A DNA stretch of 64,000 nucleotides from contig JAJNNX010000018.1 in the NCBI GenBank assembly GCA_023159155.1, positions 1-64,000 of the forward strand, written 5' to 3'. Positions 47,113-61,000 of the stretch are shown here, piece after piece. The first letter of the stretch is position 1. The number at the start of each line of letters is the position of its first letter. The notes under the pieces are model-generated. The model searched no databases. It saw only the letters and a list, made by a program, of their open reading frames with translations, and was not told the DNA's origin. The translations under genes were made by a program, and so were the position numbers. This DNA comes from Ustulina deusta. Its lineage: Eukaryota > Ascomycota > Sordariomycetes > Xylariales > Xylariaceae.

Positions 47113-49160
47113 ATGGCGGGTAAGAAGAACTTGGCTGACTCGGCTCCCTTTCTCTCAATCCCAGTCCAGGTATTAACTCGGTATCGCCAGACACTCAGAC
47201 CACCATCGCGACTCTCGCGGCCCCTGTGAGCGCAGTCCGAGCCTCGGTGGACGAAAAGGGCTCCGCTGGAGACTTTGTAAGCCATCGAGATAACGAGATG
47301 ACCTATGATGAGGAAGGCCACGAGATTTGGCAGGGGCTCGTTCTGCCTACCGAAGAGGAGAAGGCGTCGCTGCGCCGTGTCGCCGGAAAGATGCCCGCCA
47401 CCACCTACTGGCTGTGCGCCGTCGAGTTCGCCGAGCGAGCCTCGTACTACGGCTGCGCCCAAGTATACAAGAACTTCATCCGTGCACCTCTTCCCCTACC
47501 TCCCAATGGACCCGGAACCGGCGCGACATATCCGGGCAGTGACTTCACCGCCGGTGCCCTGGGCAAGGGTACCGCTGTGGCCTCGGCCGTGACCGAGTCG
47601 TTCAAGTTTCTGGCCTATGCGCTCCCTATTTTCTTCGGCTGGCTGGCCGATACCAAATACGGTCGGTTCAGGATGATCTGCCAGGGTGTCGCCATCTGTG
47701 GTGTCGCCCATATCATCATGATTATTTCTGCCCTTCCGTCAGTCCTGCAGGCCGGCAATGCCTTCGGCCCCTTTGCCTTCTCCCTGTATCTTCTCGCCAT
47801 CGGTGCAGCGCAGTTCAAACCCAACATTTCCCCCACGCTCATCGACCAGAGCCCCCACAAGAAGGCTCACATTATCACGGAGAAGAACGGCGAGAAGGTC
47901 ATTGTCGACCCTGAGGAGTCCATCAACAGTGTCATGCTGTGGTTCTATCTCCTCATCAATGTCGGTGCCGTTTTTGGTATCCCCACGACCTATCTTGCCA
48001 AGCTTGTTGGCTACTGGGCCGCCTACCTCATCCCAACCATCCTATACTTGATGTTGCCGCCCCTGCTGTGGTATCTGAACCCTCGGTTGATCAAGCAACC
48101 CCCGGGAGGCTCAGACTTGGGCAATGTCTTCAAGGTTCTTGGCGACATTTTCGCTAACGGCGGTCTCGGGAAGATCGGCCGGCCTGGCTTCTGGGATCTG
48201 GGCAAGCCCAGCGTGCGACGAGCTGCCGGTAGCACCAAGGAATACGAATACGGTGACGAATTCGTCGGCGATGTGAAGCGTACCTTCCAGGCCTGTGCTA
48301 TCTTCCTGTTCGCTCCCATCTGGCAGATCAACGACTACGGCCTCGGAGCCGCTGCCAACGCCTTGTCTGCGGGTTTGGACACCAATGGTCTGCCTAATGA
48401 TCTGTTTGACAACCTGAACTCAGTCAGTATCGTTGTTTGTAAGTATACCCTTCCTCTTAATTCCTATCACTCATCCCGCCGAGCTTGGTGTCATGATAAA
48501 AGGAAAAGGAGTGGCTAACCAAGATATACAGTGGTCCCTATCATGAACCACATCGTCTATCCTTTCCTGCGAAGGAAGGGTATCAAGTGGGGTTCCATCT
48601 CTCGTATCACCTTTGGCTTCGGTTTAGGCACGCTTGCCGGCCTCGGTTACGGCCTCCTGCAGTACTATGTTTATCAGACTTCCCCTTGCGGGTATGATGC
48701 GTCCACGTGTACGGAGATTGTCGCGCCAGGCGAGCCAGCGCTGTCTCCCATCTCATATGGTTACTATGCTATCCCCGTCATTGTTGGCGCCATCTCGGAG
48801 GTATTCGTCAACGTCTCGTTGTACGGTATTGCGTATGCAATGGCCCCTAAGAATATGAAGGGTCTCGTGGCATCCTTGAACCTGTTCAACAGCGCTATTG
48901 CTGCTATCATTGGTCTGGCCGCCGCCCCTGCCATCAAGGACCCCAACCTAGTTTGGGTCTTCTTCGGGCCTACCATTGCTGGCGCTATCTTGACCGTTCT
49001 CTTCTGGTTCTCCTTCCATAAGCTTGACGAGGAGGAGTTTGTTCTGAACACCGATTTCAGCGACATGAAGCGTGACTCCGATGTCAGCGATGAGGAGACT
49101 CCAACCATTGCCGCAGCGCCAAGTGAGAAGCAGGTCGTGGTTGGTGACAAGAAGGAGTAG
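47113..49160 (+). CDS. PTR2: Proton-coupled di/tripeptide transporter, PTR2/POT family
   Basis: Three exons, 47113-47119, 47170-48438 and 48532-49160, giving 634 residues. The first coding exon is seven bases (ATG GCG G). The 50-bp intron 1 (GTAAGA, branch CTGAC) and 93-bp intron 2 (GTAAGT) restore one frame: M-A-G-I-N-S at the start and S-I-V-V-L-V-P-I-M at the second join. The E-F-A-E-R motif (residues 88-92, ExxER), which couples protons in POT carriers, the F-K-P-N-I-S-P loop and the PTR2 signature around F-Y-L-L-I-N-V-G are intact. The hydrophobic pattern suits about twelve membrane spans with a large central loop, and the acidic C-terminus is cytosolic. It should import di- and tripeptides at the plasma membrane, driven by protons. 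Upstream GATA sites suggest nitrogen control. It converges with VCX1 across 2.8 kb. Confidence 0.95.
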
Positions 49161-51937
49161 ATGCAGTCTCAGCCTTCATCCAACACAGGGGCTAGTGTAT
49201 AGATTAGATATAACCGCATGGAAGTCAACGAGGGCGCGAGACCATGATGAGACAGGTATATAGAGACCAGTCGTGTACTGATCAATCAATAATTTCTTGC
49301 CTTGACGCACTTGTAACAAAAATGCAAGAACCGTGAGTTGATAAGTCCGGAAAATGTAATAACATACCAGTTCCGCTTCTGAATTGTGAGAGACTCTAGC
49401 CGATCCTCGACTAAAGTCAAGTCATGCTTGTATAACACAGAGGCTTATAAGCCACAGGCTCGGTAGTAAGATGCCAGGGACGGAGTTGCATTGACCCTGA
49501 TGAAGTAATGATAACTTAAGAAAAGCATCGATATATGTAAATTGAAGCGGCTCCCGGGATGACTCATCAGAGGTTAGATCGACTCCACTCCGTATTCATC
49601 ACACCCAACCCATTGTGTCACTCGAGTTGCAGCCGAATTGATTATATATCTGAGGTCCGGCTTCGGCTTCGGCTTCGGCTTCGGTATCCATATTGGGGGC
49701 GGACACTGGAAGTTATTGAAATAGGTACGTACCTAGAAATACATTAACAATTTGAACATTTCCCGCTTCAATCTCGGACGAGCTACCTACCTTGGCTACC
49801 TCTTGCCGTTAATTTCGGCGCGATGATATCACGTACATGGTATACTAGAACTACTTCTATGTATAATTACCCTAGGTACACCAATATGTGTTCTCTGTAG
49901 CCATGAGTTCAGTTTGACTGAAGATGTCTAAGATATTGACCGGGCTTTCCTGAATTAAATAATAGCGTACCGCTACTTCTCCTTCTTATTACCGATCCTA
50001 TTCCTCCTTCTCTCCATCATTAACTACAACAGGGACGACTCGGTGACAACCTTTGATCGTCTGACTTCGGATGTGAATTCGCGCCTAGTCAAAGCCGAGC
50101 CCAAAAAGAAGTTGTTGAGATACTGTTTTACTGAGAGGTTCGGTAGAGCTGTAGTTTTTGTTTTCATCAGAGGCGATAGAGATAGACATTACGGTACGAA
50201 AAAGAACCAGGTTTGTCAGGCTCTCGTTCTTGCATTGGTCTATTATAGACATATGGTAGGTATTGCGCGAAACGGCCAGGATTCTCCCAATGGGCGAGCT
50301 TTACTGACAATTTACACCATAATCTTTGGTCTACACTATAGAAGCAGTAGTTATCGTAAGAAAGTCTACTTTCTACTCCCTTATGGCTTCCGGCGACGAG
50401 ATCACAATGCGTTGTGGTTAGCGAGATAAAAGCTGAGGTAAACCAACTACCCTGACATGAGGTATCTGTCTGTCATCGGAGCAAACACAAAGAAAATAAA
50501 TTAGTTAGTATCTAACCATGATACTATCTACGAACCAAGTGTGGTAAGTTACCCCCCCAAAAAAGAAAAAAAAGAAAACCATGTTAAAACGATGACTTGC
50601 CCACCTCGGTCCTAGGATGCTTGAGAATTGTGACTGGCCTCTTTGGACGAGGTTCAAGATACAAAACTTGATTCTCACCACATCGCATCCTAGTATAGTT
50701 CGTGTATATACCTAGTCGAGGAAGCTTATAGCGGACAACCCCCCATTTCATATTCTGCTGAGCTATATAGTGTGTCCCATCTCGACACGGTGGTATTAGA
50801 CACAATAACATGATTGGTCTCGTCAACCCATGAGGTTGGGTTATATATGAGCCTAAATCTTGGCGCCCCGTCCCTCGCCCAATCGAAACACCCGGGGTCA
50901 CCAAAGTGAAGCCTGAAGACACCATGTGTTGTACACTACCGCAAGGAGAACTAGGATTAGGGCTCCAAATTGGGCATTTTGGATATCTACTTCACCAGCA
51001 TTAGTTGTGCTCCACGTGTCGATGCTGCTGACGCGTGTCACCGCAGTAAGCTAAGGTAGCATTAGGTTGAGTTGTCCACATCCAATACTTTCCACACATT
51101 AGGTTAACAAGGTAACACGAAAAGGAGGCGAAACCGAGAAGTTACTGCTTGGTTATGGAGCTAACAACTCTACAGAGCACTACCATGACTCCCTTTCTCC
51201 CCATCACACCTTTCCTTGTCTTACACGAGCTTTAACATTTTTAATCTAAAACAGGTTAGTGTATGCCTGCATCACACCACCGCAAGGACGATATGTCCTC
51301 AAACGTATCAGAGGTTGCTACTACAACCTGGGTATCTCTTATTTATCCCTCCACAGCGAGAAGGTAAAAAACACTGACGTTATTCTACGTAGAGGCCTCC
51401 TATGGTTGTAAGAAGCAGAGCAGCAAAATAAGTCTGCACGATAGCGGTAAATGTGAAGAAAAGGAAAATAACGCGGGCGGCTGCTCGTTGTTGGCCCTTG
51501 ATTTGCTCAAGCCTATGACCGAGACTCAAGAAAATGAAATGGTAAGGGAAAACACCTAACACCTGGACTCCGTCTCTTATCCATAGGGCTCTATCGGTTG
51601 GCCCCTAACCCATAAAATCTAAAACATGTCTCATTTGGTAATAAGACATTGGTACATCGCAAATTGTAGCATCCAAGGAGAGAACCGGGTAGGCCGTAAG
51701 CGGCTGCTTGCATTAACAAGAAATTCTAGTGCAATGGGTTTATACAATGCACCATAGAATTGATACAAGAATTGAAATTAAAGGCGTGGATAGCTTGGGG
51801 GGGCAGGCACATAAACCCGGTTTGATTTGTTAGAGGCAGGCGAGTCGTGATATCTATCACGCCGGCTACTACATTCTTAACGCAGTGGCAGCCTCATTGG
51901 CAGCAATACCAGTGCCATTCGGGTAGTCTATCTCATA
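49161..51937. other. Intergenic between the converging PTR2 and VCX1 genes
   Basis: 2.8 kb with no gene I can support. Open frames of 128 codons (50,043-50,429, plus) and 113 codons (50,584-50,925, minus) have no recognisable similarity. A GGCTTC hexanucleotide repeat is at 49,658-49,684, and AGGTAC/TACCTACC motifs occur at 49,724-49,800. Confidence 0.4.
49658..49684. repeat. GGCTTC hexanucleotide microsatellite
   Basis: Four to five contiguous copies of CGGCTT. Confidence 0.85.
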
Positions 51938-54021
51938 TTAGCCAGAAAACTTTCTTGAGGGTTTTTTTTTCGGTGAATGCTTACAGAATGCGCAGACCGC
52001 AATGATTACATATAGGGCGATCAATTGGACGCCTTCCAGCCAGTGGCTCTTTCCATCGCCAATCAGATAGTTGACCAGGAGAACTGCAACAAAAAGAGTG
52101 ACGACTTGGAATGTGTCGAAGGCGAGCGTCATTTCGTTATTACCAATGCCCCAACCGATAATAACAAGCAGGGGAATTAGAAATAGCGCAACCTGCATCG
52201 AAGATCCGATAGCCACACCTATTGCTAAATCCATCTTGTCCTTCATAGCAACTGTGACGGCAGTTGCGTGCTCACATGCGTTTCCGACAATGGGGACAAG
52301 GATAAGGCCGATAAACTCCTCGCTGACGACCGACGAGATAGGTTCGATACCGCTTACTAAGCCTTCGGCACAGAGAGCAATGATGACGGTGGATATGGTG
52401 AGACTGGCAACAGCGACAAACAAATGTAATCTTGGTTCCTCAGATTCGTCATCGTCGTCGGATGTAGGAACCCGCATCATCTCGTGGCTCAGGTCTCCAT
52501 TCTCATCTCGTACGTTGGCGGCGGCTACTCCAACGCGTGCGACACCCGAAGCGATGGCATTTTCGGGTAGAGGCTGCCGCTTAAAGATGTCCTTCTTTGC
52601 AACTTTCTGGCTTTCCTCGTTGAACATTTCGCTATGCGTTTTGAGCTGGAAAAATAGGAAGAGGAAATAGATGAGGAGAAGAATGATGGCGACACCACTA
52701 CAACACCCAGAGTCAGTTATCACCATACCGAGCGTGGCCCGTGGAAATTCCGGAAGCGCGAGAAGCTTCTAGGACATGACTTGGCTCGAAAGGAATGCTC
52801 AAATGGGTCTTGAGAATTGCTTACTGGGATAGTTGAGGAACCGCATATGATGGCAGTGAAGTGACCGCATCATTGGTGTAGAGATCCGGTGTGTGAGAGA
52901 AAACTATAACAATTAGAGTTAGTTAATGTCATTCTCAACGTATTTGTGAGTGACTCCAGAAGCGTGGGGGGCTCTGAGACATGATTTTGGCCCGAAAAGG
53001 TGTCCTTATACTCTAAAAGCTGCTAAAACAAGAAGAAAATAACGAGTGCAACTTACTAGTTGGCACAATTAAACTAGCAACCGATAACGCAAGTAAGCTA
53101 GCAGCGGTTTGCGCGACAGTAGTGTTGAAAAACTGCTCTGAGCGATTGAAACCTCCAGCGACGAAACAGAAGCCCAAGACTAGAAGTAGGTTGGATAGGA
53201 CACTGCCGACAAGTGATGTCTGCACGACTGTAACCTGGTTTTCGATAAGGGCTATGATGGCGACAATAAGCTCAACAGCATTGCTAGTGAAAGTTAGTTT
53301 AAGTTGCAATTTATACCCAAGTTTATTTGCAAGATATTTACCCGAACGTCGCGTTGATCAATCCGCCTACGGTTTCGCCTGTTCGAAGCGCAATTTGTTC
53401 TGTTGCGTCGCTAAGCAAAGTAGCGAGGGGGATGATGGCGATGAAGTTGACGATAAACACGGCAGGACCGGGAACCTTGAGAGCCCAAAGAACGATACCG
53501 GCCGGGGCAGCAAGCAACAAAATGTTGATAGGGCTGCTGAAGAGCGTTCGCTGGAGCTGATTCTTGAACGTGAAGTTGCCCTTCAGACTCTTAGACTCCT
53601 CCTTCTCTTCTACTGCGCCGGTGTCGTCAGAATGGGAACGAACTCCGAAGAGCTTTCGCCGGTGTCGGGCACCTTGATTGTCATGTGCAGAGACCGGGCT
53701 GGCGGCTGTAGTTGCCTGCGAGTCGTAGATTTCCTCGCCTTGCGCCGGAGGATCAACCTCTTCACTTGTATGTGTCTGTGTATGAACTGGTGTTTCAAGG
53801 GCCCCAGGCGCTGTAATGACATGGAGCAGTGGCGTAGGTGCGTCATTAGAGATATTAACTGGTGCTTCCCCCCTCTCGGCAGCGTGATATGTGTTGGCTC
53901 GGACTGGCGGTTCGTAGTCAATATGGTTGAAGGGATTAAGCCAGCCATATTTAAGGCCCTTAGAAGTTCTTCCCTCGCGTCTTGCCTTTAACGAGATCTT
54001 CAAGAGATTGACTTGTTCCAT
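51938..54021 (-). CDS. Vacuolar Ca2+/H+ exchanger, CAX/Vcx1 family
   Basis: Four exons on the minus strand: 54021-53342, 53283-53057, 52903-52825 and 52697-51938, giving 581 residues. Introns are 58, 153 and 127 bp (donors GTAAAT, GTAAGT and GTAAGC). Exon 1 encodes a 160-residue hydrophilic N-terminus and the first spans. The two alpha repeats are intact: [13 protein letters not shown] (completed across the first splice) and [10 protein letters not shown]. They carry the Asn/Glu residues that bind cation in CAX exchangers. After the third join comes [11 protein letters not shown], then a Ser/Asp-rich acidic linker typical of the family, then the second repeat. The protein should load cytosolic Ca2+ into the vacuole against protons. 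It is longer than the roughly 410-residue yeast Vcx1 because of the N-terminal extension common in filamentous fungi. The second acceptor is less certain than the others. Confidence 0.93.
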
Positions 54022-57000
54022 GTTGTTAGTAGATGCTATGCGATGTCGTGCAAGACGACGCTGATGGTATAAGGAAAGTGGTGATTGGAGGATGTGAAGA
54101 CAGAGTTGGTTGTGCGACGGAATAGAATAAGGTCTCGTTTGCGGGCGCAGCGAGGGCCGCCAGAGCGCAATGATGTGTGCACTTTGGAGGAGCTTTCACA
54201 CCATTGGGTCTCGGGCTCTGCCGGTGGTGCTATTGGTTTTGGATTTTGTGGGAAGGCGGCAAGATAGGATACCAGCAGCGGCTAGAGAACAAGCATGCTG
54301 TGGTGCCAATCGAGCAGCATGCAGAGAAAATGCAAACAATCGTGACGCTGGAACGTGGCTTGGAGGTGGAGAGTCTGGGGAATTTGGAGAGTAACAAAGA
54401 CAAATGCGCACGAAGGCGCTGGAATGGGTAGAGAGCGGCAACCGTGTCCTAACTACCGGACGATGAATAGAAGGAGTGTGATTAGGGCGGAGTGATGTTC
54501 AATGGCTCGATGAATGCCGCAATGCTGCAGCAATTTCAAGTTCAGAGAGGCACCAGGGGATTCAAGTGGGCCTCGGAGCTCATTAAAGGGGCTTTTCGCA
54601 TTGATTCTGAAATTCGTTCATAAATGATATGCAAGTAATGCGGCCCGAGTGGGACTCGCAAAGCATTGTGCCATCCATTTCGTAAGGTGGTGTGTAGTGT
54701 AGCTATCGTGAAAGATGACTTACGATGGTCTTCACGCCGAGACATCTTGGGAACCTGCCAAACATCGCCAACGTGATTAGCGCCACTCTCAGATCCGCAT
54801 GACGGCATATTGCCGGATAGGGTAGTTACCCTTTGTGTCTTGGTAAAACAGAGTCAACCTTTGGAGACTACAGGTTATTGTGTACTGGAATCGGAGAAAG
54901 AGAAAGCCAGACGTTGGGGGCCGAAGATGTTGGTGTTTGCTCGAGGGACTAATATAATAATAAATAAATAAATCAATCAATCTGGTCGACCTAGCTAGGT
55001 TAGGTACCAATAGATGTACCTACCCACAGCTGGTGGGGGGGCAATTTACCTATTACACTAAGTCGGTATGTGGCTGTCTGTGCTTGCTGCAAGTTTGCCT
55101 TGGTATCTTCTCTAGTGTATCCGACAAGTCGGTCGTGTTGTGAGGTGAAATATGCGTCTCGATCGAAATTGGTATTGTGAAAGAAATAAGTGGCAAATTC
55201 AGCCCTAAAGAAGATGACGATCCTGAGTACTTTATAATATCGATTGGCCCTCTTAGAGTTGGATTTGTATTCGCTATAATAAGCAAGCGCCGTTGAATTA
55301 TACTGGAAAGTACAGAAAATCGCCTACACTAGAGGCGGAGTACAGGCAAAGGCAAAAAGGACTTGGTTAGCAGTGGAGGGATGACGAGGCTTCGCTGTGC
55401 CCTTTCCACCTTCATTGAGCAATCGATGAGTACCGCGCGGTTGTTGAGATTCAGAGTGGCAGTGCGCTGCTGGCAGTGCAGACTTGAATGATACAAAAAG
55501 CACAAGTGGAAAATGGTACCCATAGGGGCCACTATCGGATGCCCAGCTAGGTATTTGAAGACAATGGTGGGGGAGAATGTTGAAAAGATCGGGAACAGAG
55601 GAGCCCGAGCGGAATATGATACGATTATCTCCATAGCCTAAGCGACAACAGAGCATATGTGACATTCATTATAGCTGTGACGTCTGCGTTGGGCTGCGAG
55701 TTGTATCTATCCTCGAAGCTATACCAGGTAACTAAGGATGCGGTGTGATACGATTGGCCATCAATAATACACCGGCAGCTCTCTTCTTATTGGGGGCTTT
55801 GATGTGAAAGTGTAGTGTAAGTATAGCGGATGGGACCTACGCCGCCCCCAAGGCATCAACGAGAGAAGTATCATCACATACTACTACAGTTGTATATTAC
55901 TACCTCGTATAAGTAGGTAGCTCCCTCCCAGTAATTACCGTTGCCGGGTATAGAGCGTTCCCGATAGTATACAACACTTAAGGTACTAGGTAGGGACATA
56001 GCCACCACACAGGCATGTCTGGAACGGCACTATACCCAGTGTAGTACTAACAATATTGAATTGACAACCTGGCACGGAGGCCTCCTGTTTAACTACCTCA
56101 ATATCCCCCCTTATTGGACACCTCGGTAGGCAGAGGAGTGGCTGCGCCGTATAGGTAACACCAGTCGGTGAGACACAAACCACAGGTGACAATTCCACAT
56201 TGATGACGTGAAGAGTGCCGATTTTCAGGAAGATGATTCAAGCTTTCAAGCCAAGTGACGCGCTCCTGCCAAGTGTCTATCAAGCATCTTCCTGCCCTAG
56301 ACTAGTATAGATAGGCAATGCAAGGGATTTCCAAGACCATTCCTGGAGCTTGATCTACAATCACCGATGCACTAAGTGATGTATGAATTTGCCGCTTAAG
56401 AAAGGAAAAAATAAAAACTTGAACAGACGTCAAGCCATGACAGAAGCCGTCTAGTGCACACTTTTAGTCAGTCCTACGCCGCAGCTGATGACGATGGTGT
56501 AAATCAACCTACTAGTAATACCATGGTATTGGAAGCCTCTACGCATACACACACTGCACTGCTACATCACCTGCTGACCGCCTGCTGCCGGAAGAAAGGC
56601 AGTCTATTCTCTCTCTCTCCACTCCGCCACCCGTCAGCCAGCCGTCCAAGCACGGTTTTGTTGTACACTACTGGAGGTATAATTTCGACCTGCATCTCTC
56701 GGTCCTCATTTCACAAACCCATGTTCATACCGGTATCCTACATCCGCAGTATGTTTTTGGCATTTTGGCGTCGTCGATATAGAAAATCACTAATAGCAGC
56801 GGATGTGCAAATTCTACATGCAGGTATTACTCATCATGTCTTGTCTTACCAAAATGTGAGATAATTTGCAACTGCGCCCTTACGTAGCGTTTCCATCCTA
56901 TCAGCTGTCCCTAACGAAAGACGGGAATTCCTATTCCTTTTTCCACTCAACATCATGGTTTGCCATCTTTGTTCAAATGATCGCTGTCACGCGCTCTCCC

Positions 57001-58002
57001 ATCATTAATCCGATCTAACTCGGTAATATTTCGTGTAGAAAGCATCGTTTTTGCTATTGAATTATGGTTGTTATATTTGAGACTCGAACTCGTTTCTTGA
57101 CCATTAAAAGTTACGGTGCCTGTACCACCACCGCGACCCGAAATCTGCGCATCCCCCTTACGTAGTGAGGGCGGTAGCGAGGGGCTTACAAAAATCGAGG
57201 CGACCCAAGGGAGTTTTACTTTGTATGGCGTTATTAGGAGGTGGACATTTGCAGAAGATAAGACAAGCAAGGATGCTTGTCTCATCCCTCGCCGAATATA
57301 ACCATCCTTGCAAGTCGATAAAGGTTGAAAGATGTGCTTATTGCTGATTACGTGTATGTAGGCAGTCTACTCAAGCAAGCTTGAGATGTAGTGGATAGAC
57401 AGCATACTAAGGATGCTGCTGCTACGTGCATATACTACAAGGAAACGTGTCGTGGCTGTGTAAAGCTTGCAACGACTAGTTTGCGAGGTAGCTTGCTATT
57501 CTAGGTCTTTTCCAAATCCCTAACCAGCAGTCCGTAATGTCGAGAATGTAGTAGGTACGCGTTCATATCCATAAGATACTTACCCTATCGCGTATATGCG
57601 TGGGCATGATCAGCATTCTATAAGTTAGCCCCGTCGTCTATGCCGGACAGTGATCATAACCTCTACATCTTTTTATGCTAATGCAGCTAATGATTTGCAA
57701 CTAAATTTGAGTTTCTATTGATTTGGCACCAGCTTTGGGCACATCTTGTATGTGGAGTAGTATGTGGTTGGTGAGCAAAGCCCCAATTGCAGACCCAAAC
57801 AATAAGCTCAGTTCGCGACTGCCAGAGAGCGGTGGACTCGAGGTGACGCATAGCCTGTCAGCATTAGGCCACTATACTGGGATCACTGGAATATCGCTTG
57901 CGGCTGTTATCGGGGTTCGAGCAACGCGTCTCGAAACGTACGACAGCCCTAACTCTTCCGGTTATCTACATCAACGTCCCAACCGCTAACGATATGCAAC
58001 AT
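54022..58002. other. Intergenic between VCX1 and IML1
   Basis: 4 kb with no gene I can support, including the VCX1 promoter and the IML1 terminator region. Small frames (54,085-54,431; 55,324-55,665; 56,454-56,864; 56,953-57,301) overlap on both strands and show no motif. The 88-codon plus-strand frame at 57,723-57,989 stops 13 bp before the IML1 stop; its composition is protein-like but unrecognised. AGGTAC/TACCTAC runs occur near 55,000-55,025 and 55,914-55,921. Confidence 0.4.
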
Positions 58003-61000
58003 TTAGTACTGAATACTGCCTCGCCTAAAGAGCAGCGAAGTGGCTAGACTTGGAGTGCCAGCCCTGGTGGTAGGGCTAGCGAACAGGTCGCCTCCATCGG
58101 CACTAAGAATTCCAGGAGGCAATCCCAAAGACGGGATACCGGCATCGGGGACGACACTCGAATCCGTGGGAGCTACCAAAGGTGTCTCAACGCCCTTCTC
58201 CAAAGTCTCCTTATAGAAGGCCTCGAGAGCCCGTTCATCGGTGCAGAATTCGACAAGTGCCTCCTTGAGTGCCTCTGGCACAGGAAATGCTGGAGTGCCT
58301 ACACAGCCGGGCTTTGAGCCAGATACGCTACGCACAGGTGACGCTTCCGGATGAGTTATTCTTGGACCTGATGGCGCAAAGAGAACGGGTCTTGTCAGGG
58401 GAGAAGCTACGGGCGCTGGTTCGGTAGCTCGGTGATTGGCGTGTGCGTTGCTGGCAGCCGCAGGTCGGGATAGCGCTGATTCGGTTCGGGCCTGGGGTTG
58501 AGTCGGTTGCGTGGCGGCGACTCGATTGGTATACACTCGATTAGCCACTAATAAGAAGTCACCTTCGTCCGTGATTTGTACTAAATGGGCACCTGAACGA
58601 TGAATGTACTGCGAGTATTTGAAATCCGGCTTGCCCCATGAGTAGCTCACGTCCACGTTGCTTGGAAAATTTGTGGCAGCTTCGTAATCAAGTACATAGT
58701 CGAATTTCTTAAGCAATGCCTTGTGGTAGAAATATTTATCTGGCTGTGGCTGCGGGCTAAATGAGCCAGGATTGTAGTATGTAGTTGGGCGTTGAGTTGG
58801 TGGCGGAATCGCAAGTTTGAGTCTATATGGCCTCCGAAATACGTTGACTTCATTGATTCTGGAGGCCTCTGTAATGGGGACCTCGACCAGGCGAAGACCA
58901 TGCTGACCAGCAATGGCTCCCCAGTTTTTTAAGGCATCCTCGATTAGTTTCGTAGTCACATTCATCCACTCTAGCCTAATATGAAAGCAGTTATCGGGAT
59001 TGTGCAACCTATCATAATAGAGATTGATCCTTTCGGGTCGAAATGATTTCTTTCGAGGGTCGATATCATACTTCATCATCTTGCTTAAGACTACTTTTGG
59101 TCGCCTACTCCCGGTGGTGTTCGCAGGGCCGACAGTTGGTGTCGCACAACTAGAAGTCTGAGAATTTTCATCACCAATTGAGCTAGGACGTGAGACGTTG
59201 GGCTGGAAGGGCCGAGGAGAGTTTGCTGGTAAGTTTTCAAGCGCGGGCGTTGAAGGCACGGAGATATCCTTTTTCCGGTTGAACCAACTCGGTGGGTGAC
59301 GTTTGGCATAGTCGCTGGCAATTTGGTAGAAATATTGGCCATCCCGGAAGTTGTGCCGCTTCTCCACGTGCACAAATATCCCGCGTTCGCGTTCTTTTCT
59401 CGTATCTCTTGCGTCTTTGTCCTTTGGCTTGTCATCATCGTAGACCATCAAAGTATTCCCTAGCTCGACTGCCTCTTCGCGACTGTCGAGATCTTCGAAG
59501 TTGTCGAGCAACCACGTGGTCATGTCTGAACCGATAAAGCAGTGGTAGTGTAGTCGAAAATGCCACCGCCGCGTTTGCATTCGGATCCCGCCGGCTTCAA
59601 TGGGTTGCTGAATGGCTTCTGCAAGAGCCGCCACATTGAAGTTGGACTTTGAGAAACGCTCCTTACTCGATACGAGGCCCTTACGGTGGATGCCTTCAGC
59701 ATTTTCGAACAACGGCAATGTCTCCATCTCGGCAGCGATGACTACGGAAGCATCTTCCGTCTTGTAAATGATATCTAGGGGATTGGGGTCTCGCTTTTTA
59801 GTCCCCACACTTTGGAAGTGGCGCTCTACTGATGAAAGGTGACGATGACGTTGCCATATCTGGGCGAGTTTCTTGATCCCTTCGAGTCGTACTTCTTCTA
59901 CATCATCCTCATTTTTTGCTTGCGGAATAGAAGACGTTCGAGGATACATGGGTATCAGCACAAAGCGGGCCCGCCAGAACCTGAGGTTTTCTGTCATCTC
60001 ATCTGTATGTCCTGCGAGATACGAATCAATGTAGTTCCAATTCCTTTCAGGCTTGGGAGTCATAATATCAATCTCAAGGCTTTCATAGGTCTTATCAAAA
60101 ATGGTGCGAATTGCTGGCTTGTATGGAGACAGAGTGTGGCCCAGCTGCATTAGCGGTTCAGTTGGTTTACGGACAAAAATATTCACCTCAACTTCGGTGC
60201 CATTAACACACGATAGTTGGTGAATTGTGTTGCCGATTCCCATAAAAATGCACGTTCCATCACCTACTGTTTTGTCTATCGAGAATATATCGGCAATGCG
60301 GACAGCTTTCTGGTCGAATGCTTTCGCCACCGATGGTCCGATGATAACTTGAAAACCATGTGCGAAGCGAGCACTAACAAGGTCTTGTAAGAACTCAGCA
60401 CGGGATGGTTGCTCCTCTCCGACCTCATCGTCAAGTTCTTGAGAGATATTATATGGCTGTCGCTGGTATTCCGCGTTGAATTGAGATTGGCTAGGAAAAT
60501 GTTCCGTTGTCAGGGGAACCGCAGCCGGGCATGACAAAGATTTCCATTTCATGACTTTCATCTCAGACGGTATAGGAAACACATGCTGCCAACGGCTGAA
60601 CAATATTGAGTCGCTAACTCTGCTTGCATCAGGATTGGAAGGATTCAGAACAACTAGCCACGGTGCCATCGCAGTCGTAGGCGAGAGTGTAGAAGGCAGT
60701 TCTGGTACCCCACCCGCGCGTAGCTTTGAGTTATACAGCTTTTTTTGGTCTTCTTCCCGAAGTACGTCCGAAAACTTAGTGTCCCGGTCATCACGGTGCG
60801 CACTTCGGGCTACGGAGTAGGGAACAATTGGTCCTGACTTTAAAGTGCTTATAGGATCTATGCTCGACGGGGAAGCCCTGATTTGAATGGGTCTGGTTGG
60901 TGTATTAGGCCTGGGACCCTGGATCTGTTCGTCCATATGGGGCTTCTTACGCTCGAACGACGGGGGGATGGCGGAGATAGCAACCGGTCTTGATATCGTT

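Noticed and set aside
50043..50429. 128-codon plus-strand open frame
   Set aside because: No recognisable motif and low-quality composition in a 2.8-kb gap between converging genes.
53122..53991. 289-codon plus-strand open frame
   Set aside because: Antisense to VCX1 exons and introns; the exchanger motifs on the minus strand explain the sequence.
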